A stretch of DNA of 64,000 nt from Mytilus californianus. Lineage: Eukaryota; Mollusca; Bivalvia; Mytilida; Mytilidae. The position numbers and the translations under genes are program-made. The stretch is from contig NW_026262690.1 of assembly GCF_021869535.1 (NCBI RefSeq), positions 13,507,501 to 13,571,500 on the forward strand, in the 5' to 3' direction. Under the pieces are notes generated by a model. The model did not search any database, was not told where the DNA came from, and saw nothing but the letters and a program-made list of their open reading frames with translations. Shown piece after piece: positions 25,377 through 38,005 of the stretch; the stretch's first letter is position 1, and the number at the start of each line of letters is the position of its first letter.

Positions 25377-26222
25377 GATCATTGCTTTCCATAGAAGGCA
25401 AGATTGATTGATTGATTGATTGGTGTTTAACCTCACCTTCAACACTATTGTGCTATTTCATGACAGTCAGTTTTTATTGGTGGAGGAAGCCGGAGTCCCC
25501 AGAGAAAAACACAGACCTTCAGTAGGAAAACTGACAATTGTAGTCAACTAAGTTTAAGAGTCGAGTGCACATACAAGAGCGGGTTTGAAGTCACAACCTC
25601 AGTGTTGACTGGCTAGTGATTACAGTAGTTGAACTACTTAGACCACTCTGCCACTTAGTTTCCCTAGAAGGCAAGAAAATTTTCCTTGTACAATGAGTGT
25701 TGTGTAAAATTTCAAACTAGTGGCAAACAGAAAATGGTTGCACCAATGATTTTAAAATTGCTAACACACTACATCTCAACATTATCAAGCTGCAGACCAA
25801 AATTTGTCTAGTAAATTCAAGTGAGTGTTGTATGATTTCAAACTATTGGCAAAATGAAGTGGCTGGACTGCAGATGCAAAAATTGCTTACAGGATACAAT
25901 TTAAAATTATTTAGCTGCAGACCAAATATTAAATCTTTCCCTTTCATAGCGGTCAAGAAAATTTTGACAAAAATCTTCCTTATACAACGAGTGTTGTAAA
26001 ATTGCAAACTATCGGCAAACAGGAAGTGGCTGCACAGCAGATGTAAATTTTGCTTACATGCTACAACTCAATATTATCAAGCTCCAGAGCAAATATAAAA
26101 TAATTCCTTTCCATAGAAGCTTACAAAAGTTTCACAAAAGTTTTCTTAACACAAGGTCTTTCCGATGGACGCACTATGGTATACCATAAGACATCCCGTC
26201 TTTGATAGGCATATAAAAAATC
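25377..26222 (+). mobile_element. Dispersed element with ~150-170 bp units, split by a SINE
   Basis: Three to four units each contain 'caaactattggcaaa..aag', 'agctgcagaccaaa' and 'catagaaggcaagaaaattt'. The 3' end reads 'ggtataccataagacatccc' then 'gataggcatataaaaaa', of the same type as the ends at 42180 and 44470. A SINE occupies 25404-25664. Confidence 0.7.
25404..25664 (-). mobile_element. tRNA-derived SINE with 12-bp target-site duplication
   Basis: On the minus strand the head (from 25664) has an A-box-like 'gtggcagagtggtctaag' and a B-box-like 'gacttcaaaccc', followed by a conserved body containing 'ggggactccggcttcctcca', and it ends in (CAAT)n. The 12-bp 'tagaaggcaaga' is present at 25392-25403 and again at 25665-25676, marking the insertion. 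Relatives are at 49757-50026 and, 5'-truncated, 35365-35580. It resembles bivalve tRNA-SINEs with a Meta-type core; that naming is from memory of the family. Confidence 0.9.
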
Positions 26223-26297
26223 ATGCAAACCTGGTTAAAAATAGATGACACACATCTTTAATCTGTTTGCATCACTGTGCACAGTTTAAATAATGTT

Positions 26298-26560
26298 GAA
26301 GGAAAACTGTTGAAAGGTACACACAAATAAGGTACCTATCAGTGTGCTTTGGACAGATGTCATGTAGGTGTAAATATTAGAAGTTTGTAGGTGTAAATAT
26401 CACAAGTTTGTAGGTGTAAATGTGGGAAGTCTGTAGGTGTAAATATCAGAAGTTATATTGGTGTTGAAGGAAAACTGTTGAAAGGTACACATGACACAAA
26501 TAAGGTACCTATCAGTGTGCTTTCGACAGATATGTCATGTAGGTGTAAATATCAGAAGTT
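26298..26560. repeat. Duplicated segment plus 'gtaggtgtaaatat' repeats
   Basis: 'gttgaaggaaaactgttgaa' through 'atcagtgtgctttggacaga' occurs at about 26295 and 26462, separated by four copies of 'gtaggtgtaaatatcagaag'-like 22-bp units. Confidence 0.85.
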
Positions 26561-26737
26561 AATTAGTATTTATTGGTTGATATTTAGCTGATATTTAACC
26601 AACATCACCTGATCTTTAATCTAAATGTAAAAATCCTCAAAAATTTTAACACCCTGTCGTTTTGATATATGAGCAAAATATTACTAATAAAGGGATTAAC
26701 TTATTCTGCATGGCCCCTCAGATAATCCTTGACAAAT

Positions 26738-27235
26738 AAACTATTGAAACAGAGATATGTCTCGCCTGCCAGCATAAAATTCAGGAAAAAAAATCTGATG
26801 GACGGCAACATTGCTAATTAATCAAAAGTCGCTGGACTATGAACTAGTGGACAGAGCCTCGAAATTGTAGACAAACTGACATGTATAGACAGTAACATAA
26901 CTTTATAGAAAATATTGTTGTCTATTGTAAGTAGTTCCTATCAAGCTAACTTAAGAAGAAAACTTAACATTGATAATTGGTAATTAATTGAATGTCACTG
27001 TACTATGACCTACGAGGGCAGGGTCTCGAAATAGTCGTCAAAACTGATATTTACTGATAGTAATGCAACTTCAGAGAATATATCATTGACCTATCACAAG
27101 TCGTTCCTATCAAACTAACTTAAGCAGAAAACTTAACAATTGTTGACAGACAACGACAAGGTCACTGGAAAAGCAACACCTATGTATCGCCTTCACTGAC
27201 AATAGATTTTCAACGCAAGCAAGACAAAAAAGTAT
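26738..27235 (+). mobile_element. Dispersed element, 'acagagatatgtctcgcc' family
   Basis: Starts 'ctattgaaacagagatatgt', contains two ~150-bp units ('gtcgctggactatgaacta', 'aatgtcactgtactatgacc'), and ends with 'aacacctatgtatcgccttc' and a decayed hairpin before 'gcaagacaaaaaa'. It is paralogous to 28757-29082. Confidence 0.7.
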
Positions 27236-28078
27236 CTGCCAAGATAAGTTGGTTTCCAGTATTTCTATTTTTAGTTCACACCAAGTTTATTAAAGGATAT
27301 ATTTGAGTACTCCTGGTGCCAACATCACATCCACATACAGCAATATAAATAGGTGCAAAGGAGTATCTTGGAAGACTAAGCATGTGTCATATCATGAAGG
27401 TCACACCCTGACTAATACTTAACAGCTGACAATATTTAAAACCTCATTTCTGATATTACTAAGTTCACATATCTGATCTTTGATAATTCATGGTCTTCAA
27501 TACTTTAACTTGGTGTAATGATGCATCTAGGGTGAAATCAGCAGCATCCTAAATTAATTAGGTCACTTCCCTCTATATTTTACACTTCATTGATCGTATT
27601 TAGGTTAGCAATCTACATTTCAGTCCTTTTCACATTAAAGATTAATTTCAATTCAATATTTACACTGCCTTATTGTAATATAAAGTTTATGAAGTAATTT
27701 TGGGAATAAATCAATAAGTGCATGAATTTATAACTGTTGGCTACCTGTGGTTTTGAAATTGAGGTAAGATATTCAGGTTATTTCCTATTGTTGACCCCAA
27801 CCACTGAATGAGTACACTGGTTATACCCATCAGGTAAGTATAGCCTACTGTGATTTGACACAGGTGAGACAAAACCATTTTGTAACAAATTATCATTCTT
27901 AAGTAGAAAATTGACACAAATGAGACAAATGAAAGGAAAGGTTTTCCAATGATGAAATACAAGTTGCAGTTATTTCCCTTGGCCACTATCTTGGAAGCCA
28001 AACTGATTGATTTTTTAGTTTGACTATAACCAAATTAAAATGTGTGGTACAAGCAAGAATGATAAAATAAAAGAACCT
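27236..28078. other. Intronic DNA, no recognised feature
   Basis: A minus-strand open stretch at 27741-28001 has no splice-supported borders and no recognisable domain; treated as chance. Confidence 0.4.
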
Positions 28079-28653
28079 TAGTGAGTGCGCTCACATACCC
28101 CACGTCCCCACATTGTCATTGGAGAAATAAAATAAGTGTAAGAAAAAAAAAATTGTATCAGAAAATAAAATTGAATCATAATTTCCTGTCAATATGCACA
28201 TCTAGATAGTATGTCCTTATTATCTACACAGTTTCATGAAATTCTGTTGTGTGGTTTGAGAGGAGTTGTGATGACAAAATTTTGGTTGCAGTAGTATATT
28301 GGGCAAATAAGTTCAAAGGGGCGTAACTCCTGGGAAAAAAATTGAATTATAATTTCCTGTCGATATGCACATCTACGTAATATGTCCTTATTATCTGAAA
28401 AGGTTTCATGAAATTCTGTTGTGTGGTTTGAGAGGAGTTGCAATGACAAACTGTTGCAGTAGTACATTAAAGTAAATAAGTTCAAAGGGGCGTAACTCCT
28501 AGAAAAAGAATTGAATCGTAATTTCCTGTCGATATGCACAACTACATAGTATGTCCTTATTATCTAAAAAGGTTTCGTGAAATTCTGTTGTGTGGTTTGA
28601 GAGGAGTTGCGATGACAAGAAACAGGACTGACGGACGGAAGGATGGACGGACA

Positions 28654-28691
<38 letters not shown>

Positions 28692-28702
28692 ATGGGGTAT
28701 AA
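28079..28702 (+). mobile_element. Dispersed element, 'ATACCCCA' family, three ~155-bp units
   Basis: 5' end 'gagtgcgctcacatacccca', then three units each with 'ataatttcctgtcgatatgc', 'atgtccttattatctaaaaa' and 'tgttgtgtggtttgagagga'. A 'ggacggaaggatggacggac' microsatellite follows, then the 3' end 'gttgcatggggtataaaaa'. ATACCCCA at the 5' end is the complement of TGGGGTAT at the 3' end. Confidence 0.85.
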
Positions 28703-28756
28703 AAACCTTTTCTAGATCCTATTAATTAAATATACAAGGCTGAAAACTTTACAAAA

Positions 28757-29082
28757 ATAAACTGTTGATACAGAGATATGTCTCTCCTGTTGGCAGAAAA
28801 TTCAGAAAAAGAAATTCTGATGGACATCAACATTGCTAATTAATTCAAAGTTACTGGAACATGACCAAGGGTGCAGGGCCTCAAAATAGTCCTCAAACTA
28901 ATATGTACAATGTACTGATAGTAATGCACCTTTGTAGAAAATATCATTGATCTGTCACAAGTAGTTCTTATCAAAACTGACTTAAGCAGAAAACTTACAA
29001 ATGTTGATGCCGACAACACTGCCTTCTGGAGAAGCAATACTTATGTCTTGTTTTGGCAACTTCTGTCGCAGGCGAGACAAAA
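28757..29082 (+). mobile_element. Dispersed element, 'acagagatatgtctc' family, complete short copy
   Basis: 'gttgatacagagatatgtct' opens it, two units follow, and it closes with 'acttctgtcgcaggcgagac' and an A-run. GTCTC near the 5' end and GAGAC at the 3' end are inverted. Confidence 0.8.
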
Positions 29083-29354
29083 AATAGCATTCAGTATCAT
29101 AAGCAAGTTGAATTTGGTTAATTCATGAAGAAATAGCCAGGGATCCTGGCTCACTGCTCAAGATAGAGCCAGGCGGAATACAACGACATGTATTCCTTTA
29201 TTGGATGTTAGAATGATGCATTGAGGGATAGGGTCATTACTTGACAAGGCAGAATGTAATTATATTATTGACAACTATTTTTAAATTCATCTAAAATGCA
29301 AATTCCAGATAATAATAGCAATTATAATCCAAACATTATTGATTAAATTAATTG

Positions 29355-29450
29355 TTTATAGAAGAGCGGCGAGGGATACCAAAGGGACATTCAAACTCCT
29401 AAGTTGAAAACAAACTGACAATGCCATGGCCAAAAAAGAAAAAAAGAACA
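29355..29450 (+). mobile_element. Short fragment of a dispersed mussel-type repeat
   Basis: 'gcgagggataccaaagggac' and 'aactgacaatgccatggcca' form a word combination I associate with a very abundant mytilid repeat. No further structure. Confidence 0.55.
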
Positions 29451-32443
29451 TGCAGATAAGCAGTAATTCAGTCCTGTTCAGCGCTGAAAAGTGGTCATGA
29501 GGATTGTATAATGCCTGGCCATACTGATGCAAGGCTAATCAAGAATGTATGCAGCTTGACCTCCAACTTGCAGCAAAGGGAAATAACTCTTTCTAAAGAT
29601 TATGATAAAGAAAAATATCTAGTCATTTTGAAAGTTAAAATCCGTAAGTTAAGAAAATGAATACAAAATCATCTTAATTTTTATATTATACAGGTGGAAC
29701 AAAACTAATTTGTCTTAAAACAAAGTTAAAATTCCCAGGTAGAAAATTGAAATCTTGTTTTTCTTTACCAGAACTCTATAATTTATACATTTTGTTTTCA
29801 TTTCATTTATTAATTTTTTTCATCGTTTTTCAGATACAGCATTTTTACATATTTTTTTTTATACTTTTGAAAATATATAAAAATTCCAACCTTACCATAG
29901 ATATTAAATATGTACTTAATATAAATGCAGAATTATTCAACTGAAATACAGTCAATAAAAATTAATCGCCATTATTAGAAATTGAATTTTGTTTAAATAA
30001 AAAAAAATTGTATTATCATCATCATTTTATTAGTAATACTGCAATAGAAAATAGACTTCATATTGAGATGCCTCACTACAAAGAATACTCATAAAATCTG
30101 TAGAAAATCACTACATGTATAATTGAGGATTTTTTTCAACCCTCCCCTACCACTTTTAAGAATACTTACCATTGAAATAAATAACTGCTCATTTGACTTT
30201 ATAGAAAAATGCAATTTCTATTTTTTAAAAGACTAGAAAAATTACAACTGAATTTGAATTGCAATAACAATTTTTCCAAATGTCAGTTTTATCTCTTTTT
30301 TCTTGTAAAATATAAGTTTTTTTCCAATTCTGAAGTGGGATTTCAATGTACTGAAAATAACCATTTATTAGCATTAAGAGGGATTAATTCGAGTGTAGAG
30401 ACGTCAGCTGTTATGAATTTGACCAGATGACCACATGGGATTTGCCTAAATATACATGAAGCTTAAAGCCATATTCAATATCAAAGACTGCAAAATTTTT
30501 CATTCTGCTTTCTATTTAATAATATTGGCTGTAGAAAGTCAGCTTACAAACTTTATCTATGTGTAACATTATGTCGTGTGAATCTTATAATGATGTAATT
30601 ATTCCCATTTGGTAATAGTGTTAAAAAATTTAATTAAAGTTTAAAAGCGCAATATCATAATTATTTGACTGAGACATAAAAAGTTATATAGGAATAGAAT
30701 TTACGTACATAAAGAGTAATTCTTTGTTTGATTGGTTTTTTTTTTTAATAGACCAGCAACTTAGCTAAATAAAACATCCCCTTTTCTGGAGATAAAACAT
30801 TTTACTACAAACAATGTTGTTGTAGAAATGTATTCCTACATTTCTATTGCAAATAGACCATGGATTTTTAAACTGTGTAAAGTCCCCAATTCTGAACTGC
30901 TGGATTTGCTTAGAATTACTCATAGATTGAGTCCAAACCATGCAAACAATTTAAGCATAGTACTAAGATAATTTTGATATCTATTATTTTACAATAAAAA
31001 TACATGAAAAATAGTGGAGATACAACACTATAAAAATATTTTTCTCTGAACTTACTAGATGAATAAGCTATATAATCCCATGGTAGTGTGGAGATAGAAC
31101 AATGTTGTTCTGACAAAAACTTATATATTGTAGAAATCTTGTATTAAAGTTGTATAGGGAGATAGACCATAGCACTTGGATACCAAATATATAACTATCT
31201 CCATTTTTATCAAAAGTGGACATATAACACTTTAAGATTCACATGACGATTATCTTCCTGTGTTAATTAAACCATTAACTTTTAATTATTTCTTTTTTTC
31301 TTGATTTTGGCATAAATAACATCCACACATGAAAATAATATAATTTTGTAAAATTGAAACAAAATAAATCCATAACTGTATATTCATGGGAAAAGTCTGC
31401 ATAGTATGCTCTACATAGTTTGTACAAATTATACAGCGCAACCAAACAAAAAATAAACAAGAATTTGAAAATGATCCGTTATACTCTAATATTATTAGAT
31501 TTGTTCCTGTCCATAGGAAGCTGATACAATTTTTTATTATTTACTGTGCCAAAGTCTTGGAGAGAAAGTTTCCATGATTCTTAATTTAGTTTGATGAATT
31601 TTTCTTTTATATGATGAGATTGATCTATTGTCTTTGATGAAGTTTAAGTTAATTCAACACAATTATCTGAAGCTCTTTTATTTAATTGTTGCACACACTG
31701 GATGGATGATTGCCAATTTATAAATTATTTTTGCGGGGTTCTCATTCAATTGTTTTATCAAAAGAAGTTGCTTCACTTGTAAACTTGTCAAATTTTCATT
31801 CGATGGTTTATCATCTCATGTCATCATGTTATTGCTTCATTGTATGTATGGTTATTTTTATTCTTTCTTTTATTGTATTAATAATAATACCAGCTACTGT
31901 ACTGCAAAGTATCTATCGATCCTAATAACTGTTTAAATGTATTGTATTAATTCAAATAAAAATTGAAATGTTTTAATGATTGTGAATTTTGCTACAGGAA
32001 TGCTTTGGAAAAAAATCAAAAAAATCACACATTTTAAATTTTCATAAAACATAAAGCAAACAGAAATTCTAAATTTACATTACTTCATCTACAAACTTGA
32101 CTTTTGATGTTTGAAAATTCTATCATATCAATTGTTTGAAATTTTTTTATTCAACTCTGTCATTGTAACCAATAGATGTTATAAAATCAGGATTTATTTA
32201 TTCATTGAAAACCATGAAAAAAAGATAAAATAAAATCAAATTAGACAAACAAGGTACTTACGCACAGTTTTATTAACATTTTGAGAAACTGTTTCATATT
32301 TTGCAGCCTGTATATAGTAATCCTGTAGCAACACTACAGTATAGACGAGAATGACATTCATGATTGATCTAAACCATCATGACACAAGTCATTATATTGA
32401 CAAAGGGAAGCAACTCATTTCATTTTCCATTGTTTCATACTAT
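29451..32443. other. AT-rich intronic DNA, no recognised feature
   Basis: Several short open stretches on both strands are composed of AT-rich codons (Phe, Ile, Leu, Lys) with no domain and no matching splice borders. No array or recognised element. Confidence 0.4.
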
Positions 32444-32896
32444 GGTCCGAGAACACAGTTATTTCGTAGTGCATTTCTTTTAGACAATAAATTCAAATTA
32501 AAAAAATCGCACCTGCTCTATCTCAAAAAGATTTTTACAGTGTAGTGTACTACTATTGATACAAATAATATCAAAATTATAGAAACTTCTACCAGCTCTA
32601 ACTCAAAATATTGACAGTTCTGTGTTAAGGGGGGCTAAAATTCAGTTTGACAGCTTCAGACATTCTAATTTTTGACCTTTTTTAACTGGACCAAATCACT
32701 ACTTAACATAAAGATTCAGCACCCAAATTTTTTTAACATGTAATTTCATCCCCTTACTTAATATTTCATGCATAAAATATCAAGAAATAAATTGGGAAAG
32801 TGTATCAAAAAAAAAATGCAAGTTATACACTGTTCACACTAGGGACTATATTTGTAGACAACGAAAACCAAAGGACGATAACTGTGTCCTTGGACC
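32444..32896. mobile_element. MITE-like TIR element, copy 1
   Basis: 453 bp bounded by imperfect ~19-bp inverted repeats, 'ggtccgagaacacagttat' at the left and 'ataactgtgtccttggacc' at the right. It is nearly identical to 34181-34632. No transposase. Confidence 0.88.
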
Positions 32897-34180
32897 TAAT
32901 AGGATAGAAAGACTTGTCCAATTTTAATAAAACTTTGCATGACCTAAGCTTAGGCAATTATAAGATAGTTGGCCAAGTTTCATGGCCATAGGATATATAT
33001 TATAGAAACTAGGGCCATTTTAATATTGAAATTTGGATGTTTATTTTTGACGTTTAAATCAAATATTTTCAACTGTCAAGATTTTGGCCTAAAAAATTTA
33101 AATACTGCAAAAATTTGCTTTTTAAATACTCTTGAATTTAATATAATAAGTATTAAAAGCAACGGAACACTCATTTGATTTATCAGATTTATTACAGTTA
33201 TTCAAAAGTCAAATTTATATGAGCCTGTGCCTGAAAATAGAGATTTTCGAATTAAGGGAAGCCTTACATAAACATGCATTTTTTTCAACCAATTTGAAGT
33301 TTTTGCAGTTTTTTAACCATACATTATTCTTCCATATATATTAAATGTACTTTAAATGTAAAGAAAAGTTACAAAAAGCATACCACATGAGTATAAAATG
33401 ATCTAAGGCCATGTAAGACTGAGAATTATTTAGAGTCGATTTAGGCCGTAGCCCATATTTACATATAAAAATGCACACAGAGGCTATAAGAAATTGAAAT
33501 TTGTTACTTTTTGCTCATTTCTATGCTAAGATGTCATGATACAAGAAGTCTAATTGCAAAAGGACTCTTGAATTTAAATTTTTTTGGCAGACAGTATGGT
33601 CTGATGACCAGTTTTTCACTTTTCAATGGAAAACTTGCATGTAGTTTTAGTCTCATTTGGCATATATTTGAACCACTTACTATCCTAAAGAAGAAAATTA
33701 TGGTAGCATATGAAATGAATAGGGTGAACTGATCATTGTAAAGTGCTTTTTTTACAGATTTAGTGAAATATTTGTGATGGACTACAGATTTTATGTACAA
33801 AGCTCTTCACATTTCACATACATCAAACAGGCCGTTTAACCAGGGACATAAATACAAATATTCTGCACATTTTTTCTGTGATAATCTACTTTTCTCTAGA
33901 TTCCAAGTTCACAAATGGTTAATTAAATTTGATTTAAGAATAGAAACACAAATATCAGGAACATAAAAAGCTGTCAGATAGAAAGTCAGCATGGCTCTTA
34001 GGCATAAAATGGAAACTGCTTTAAAATGCTTATAATGCCAAAATGGGACATTTTAACAGAATTTCTGTCAAACAAAGATGTAAATCCTTTACTTTTATTG
34101 AGTTTGACAAATTGAAACCAGCAAACCATTCAGGAAAGTTGCCAAAGTACAGAATCTACATTTACGGAATTCATCTCTTA
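32897..34180. other. Intronic DNA between the two TIR elements
   Basis: No recognised feature; short AT-rich open stretches only. Confidence 0.4.
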
Positions 34181-34632
34181 GGCCCGAGAACACAGTTATT
34201 TCGTAGTGCATTTCTTTTAGACAATAAATTCAAATTAAAAAAATCGCACCTGCTCTATCTCAAAAAGATTTTTACAGTGTAGTGTACTACTATTGATACA
34301 AATAATATCAAAATTATAGAAACTTCTACCAGCTCTAACTCAAAATATTGACAGTTCTGTGTTAAGGGGGGCTAAAATTCAGTTTGACAGCTTCAGACAT
34401 TCTAATTTTTGACCTTTTTTAACTGGACCAAATCACTACTTAACATAAAGATTCAGCACCCAAATTTTTTTAACATGTAATTTCATCCCCTTACTTAATA
34501 TTTCATGCATAAAATATCAAGAAATAAATTAGGAAAGTGTATCAAAAAAAAATGCAAGTTATACACTGTTCACACTAGGGACTATATTTGTAGACAACGA
34601 AAACCAAAGGACGATAACTGTGTCCTTGGACC
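34181..34632. mobile_element. MITE-like TIR element, copy 2
   Basis: 452 bp, same TIRs ('ggcccgagaacacagttat' left). TA flanks both borders ('ctcTTA|ggccc' and 'ggacc|TAAta'), compatible with a TA or TWA target duplication. It differs from copy 1 by one A-run length change and a few substitutions. Confidence 0.88.
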
Positions 34633-34779
34633 TAATATGACAGATCAATTACATTCATCAGTCACACAATTTTTAAAAGATAAAGATATGAAAAGGGAAT
34701 CAAGTTATCATAAAAATACTTAATTAACTATTTCATCAATCACAGTCTGAAACAAGAGGCAACATCTTTTGGTTCAAAA

Positions 34780-34885
34780 CAAGAGGTCCAAGAGCGTCAA
34801 TTGCTCACCTTGTAAAAATAGGCATTGCCATCTGTTCTTGTGTTTGCTTATTTGTAAATCATATATATTGAGTCGCATTTTTGAA
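34780..34885 (+). mobile_element. Dispersed element head, 'gctcacct' family
   Basis: 'acaagaggtccaagagcgtc' then 'aattgctcaccttgtaaaaa'; the same opening occurs at 48297 ('gaatcgctcacctggtaaaa'). Confidence 0.65.
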
Positions 34886-34924
34886 GATCTTGTATTGATG
34901 ATCACCACTATCCCAGATTAGGGG

Positions 34925-35245
34925 GAGGGTTGAGCACTCACAAACATGTTTAACCCCGCTACATTACGATTCCTGTCTCGTCAGGAGCCTGTAGTTCAGT
35001 GGTTGTTGTTGGTTCATGTCTGTCATATTTGTTTTTCGTAAATGGTTTTGTTATAAAATAGGTCATTAGTTTTCTTAATTGAACTGTTTCATAATTTTCA
35101 TGTCAGGGCCTTTTATAGCTGACTATACAGTATGGGTTTTACTAATTGTTGAAGGCAGTACAGTTGCCTATAATTGCTTACATCCACTTCATTTGAACTT
35201 TGGTGGATAGTTGTCTCATTGGCAATCAAATTACATCTCCTTATT
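34925..35245 (+). mobile_element. Dispersed 'tgtctcattggcaatcat' element, long copy
   Basis: Runs from 'cgtcaggagcctgtagttca' through 'agggccttttatagctgact' and 'atgggttttactaattgttg' to 'agttgtctcattggcaatca' and 'ttacatctccttatttttat'. It is the same family as 50937-51236 and 56888-57172 but a different subfamily. Non-coding. Confidence 0.85.
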
Positions 35246-35364
35246 TTTATATGGTCATACTTTAAAGGTTTTTTTTTAACATTTAAAATTATTTCAAGAA
35301 TATGGCGTTAAAATTTAATCTCTGTTCAATTTATTGACAGTTTTTTTTTTAGAATCTGGAAGAT

Positions 35365-35580
35365 TTATAGCTTGATTGATTATTGGTGTTTAATGACACT
35401 TTCAGCACTCTATAACATGGCAGCCAGTTTTTATTGAAGGAGGAAGCTAAAGTAAATTGAGAGAAACTCAGACCATTGGCAGGAAAACTGATTATCTGGT
35501 CATTTAAGATCAGTCTAAAACCTTGACACTCGACCTGACAATTTTAAAGTTGACAGTGGGGCATAAAAAGGTTCAATTAA
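35365..35580 (-). mobile_element. SINE fragment lacking the tRNA head
   Basis: On the plus strand 'cttgattgattattggtgtt', 'gccagtttttattgaaggag' and 'ggcaggaaaactgattatct' match the body and tail of the SINE at 25404-25664; the A/B-box part is missing or beyond recognition. Confidence 0.7.
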
Positions 35581-35889
35581 TCATACAGAAATTTTGATTT
35601 TAAACCAAGGAGGAATAGTCAACGAATAGTTTACAGTTTTAAGCATAGATATTTAGTATAAAAGTCAATTCATTACTTAATTGCACTTAATAAAGTTTAA
35701 CTTGTATCATAAAAATTGTTGTATATTAATCATTGTTTCTGATGACAACTTTATTTTTATGTGCCAAATTATGAGGCCACAGACAGTCTGACTTCCAGCA
35801 AAGGAAACAGCCACTCTCAAAAGTTTTTAAACATGTTTGTCGCTACAAAAATTCAAATTTCCCCATAAGACAAAAAAAATCAGAAAAGA

Positions 35890-35975
35890 TTGCTTTTAGT
35901 GGTCTTCCTAGTCATTAGAACTCTGGTGCATAGTTGTCTTGTTGGAAATCATACCACATCTCCTTACTTTCATAT
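35890..35975 (+). mobile_element. Dispersed 'tgtctcattggcaatcat' element, 3' end fragment
   Basis: 'ctctggtgcatagttgtctt' and 'gaaatcataccacatctcct' match the last ~80 bp of that family. Confidence 0.65.
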
Positions 35976-37392
35976 TCATCAATACATTTTCTTTTTTCAA
36001 TATGTCAAGAAACTATTAAACCAGACGGAGCTGATATTTATCCAATAAAGAGAAACTTGCTGCCATCTTATTGTTTTCTTCATAAAAGTCTGATGAATTA
36101 CACAATATTGTAATATAACTATCACAGGGTTCATTTATTTTTACCAGCTGAAACTGTATCAAAGAAAGACATGACTCTGAAAAAGCTGTGAAGGTGCTGT
36201 AATTTTATAGACATCAATGAACAAATAATTTTCATGTCAATTCAGGACTCTTATAAATGTAATTGATAACAAAAACTCTATTTTTGTTGTCATCAGTGTT
36301 AGACCAGAGCTCATTAAATGTGCAAGAATGTATCCTCACATCAAGAGCCATGACCTAGATCTTCTTGAAGAAAATGTTATCAAAAATGTGAAAAGTAATA
36401 TGAACTTAATTTCACTTCAATATTTGAATTGAATTCATTTCATTTGACAGATACTTTTTTCCTGAAGAATTTTAATAATCAATTATTAGAATTATTTATT
36501 ACACTTTTAAAAGTATCATATGCAAATTGGTAAAGACTTATGTTTAGAGTTGATGTGGCACGAAAGGGGCAATGTTATTATAGAACTATTTGAAATTCCT
36601 TGCAAATTTTTAATGTTATCAACTGAAAATTCATTGACATGATGACAAATGAATAAACAATTGACCAATACTCTAAACATAGTTGATTTAAGTATGCAGT
36701 ACATTTTGTATGCCTTTGTTAGCAGTTTCTTACCCTTTATAAGGTCATGTGGTTAGCCACATTTGTTTGCAGTGAATAAGTCTCCTTTAAAATCTCCTTT
36801 TCCACACTTATCTTATGCTTCGGATTACAACCTTGCTTAAATCACATGACTACACACTCACAATTTCGTTTATTTTATTGAATCTTTAAGTTTTTCCAAA
36901 AAAATATTCGTGAAATTCTTAATCCTTAATTTCAAATGCTAGTCATTAATCTGTTTTGTATATTCAGGTCAGGTTTTTCCAACTTCCTTACTAAATTAAA
37001 TTAAGTTCATTGTGGCTTTTAAACTTGTCTACCACTAACACTGTTTCCCTATATTATCATGATCTGGTAAACCTCACTAAAACTTCTGTACAATCTTATT
37101 CTTTAGTGGAATTCGTCACAGTTGGCTGTCTATTACAAATCCATATTGTTTTAGTAAACATGTTTCTTATTCAATAGAACTTTGCAATATGCCTGTGTAT
37201 GGGGTAGATTTTCAAAAGAAGTTTTGTCAGTCTGATAAAAATTCAACTTCTTCATGAAAAATGTACTAAATTCTTGAGAAAAAAAAAAAAAAATTTTGTG
37301 AAAATCCTCGATACTGCCTCTTTTACAAAATAGTTTTAAAGTACAAAATTACAAACTCACTAGACAATATTACATACAAGTAAATATAGAGA
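35976..37392. other. AT-rich intronic DNA, no recognised feature
   Basis: No exon, array or recognised element; A-run at 37279-37293. Confidence 0.4.
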
Positions 37393-38005
37393 ACAGAAGA
37401 GTCAAATATTACAACAGATTAGAGTCAGAGGGAGAACAGAGGAGTCAAATATTACAACAGATTAGAGTCAGAGGGAGAACAGAGGAGTCAAATATTACAA
37501 CAGATTAGAGTCCGAGGGAGAGAACAGAAGAGTCAAATATTACAACAGATTAGAGTCAGAGGGAGAACAGAAGAGTCAAATATTACAACAGATTAGAGTC
37601 AGAGGGAGAACAGAGGAGTCAAATATTACAACAGGTTAGAGTCAGAGAGAGAAAAGAAGAGTCAAATATTACAACAGATTATGAGTCAGAGAGAGAACAG
37701 AGGAGTCAAATATTACAACAGAGTAGAGTCAGGGAGAGAACAGAGGAGTCAAATATTACAACAGATTATGAGTCAGAGAGAGAACAGAGGAGTCAAATAT
37801 TACAACAGATTATGAGTCAGAGAGAGAACAGAGGAGTCAAATATTACAACAGATTTGAGTCAGAGAGAGAACAGAGGAGTCAAATGTTACAACAGATTAG
37901 AGTCAGAGAGAGAACAGAGGAGTCAAATATTACAACAGATAAGAGTCAGAGAGAGAACAGAGGAGTCATATATTACAACAGATTCGAGTCAGAGAGAGAA
38001 CTAAA
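37393..38005. repeat. 43-46 bp minisatellite, about 14 copies
   Basis: 'agagtcagagggagaacaga' + 'ggagtcaaatattacaacag' + 'att'. Two subtypes are segregated: 'cagagggagaacag' dominates the left half and 'cagagagagaacag' the right. Purine-rich on the plus strand. The open frame near 37812-38018 follows from local 45-bp units and has no exon borders. Confidence 0.93.

Noticed and set aside
25620-25664. A real tRNA gene at the SINE head
   Set aside because: A and B boxes are present but the cloverleaf is not maintained, and the sequence continues into a SINE body with a (CAAT)n tail and target-site duplication.
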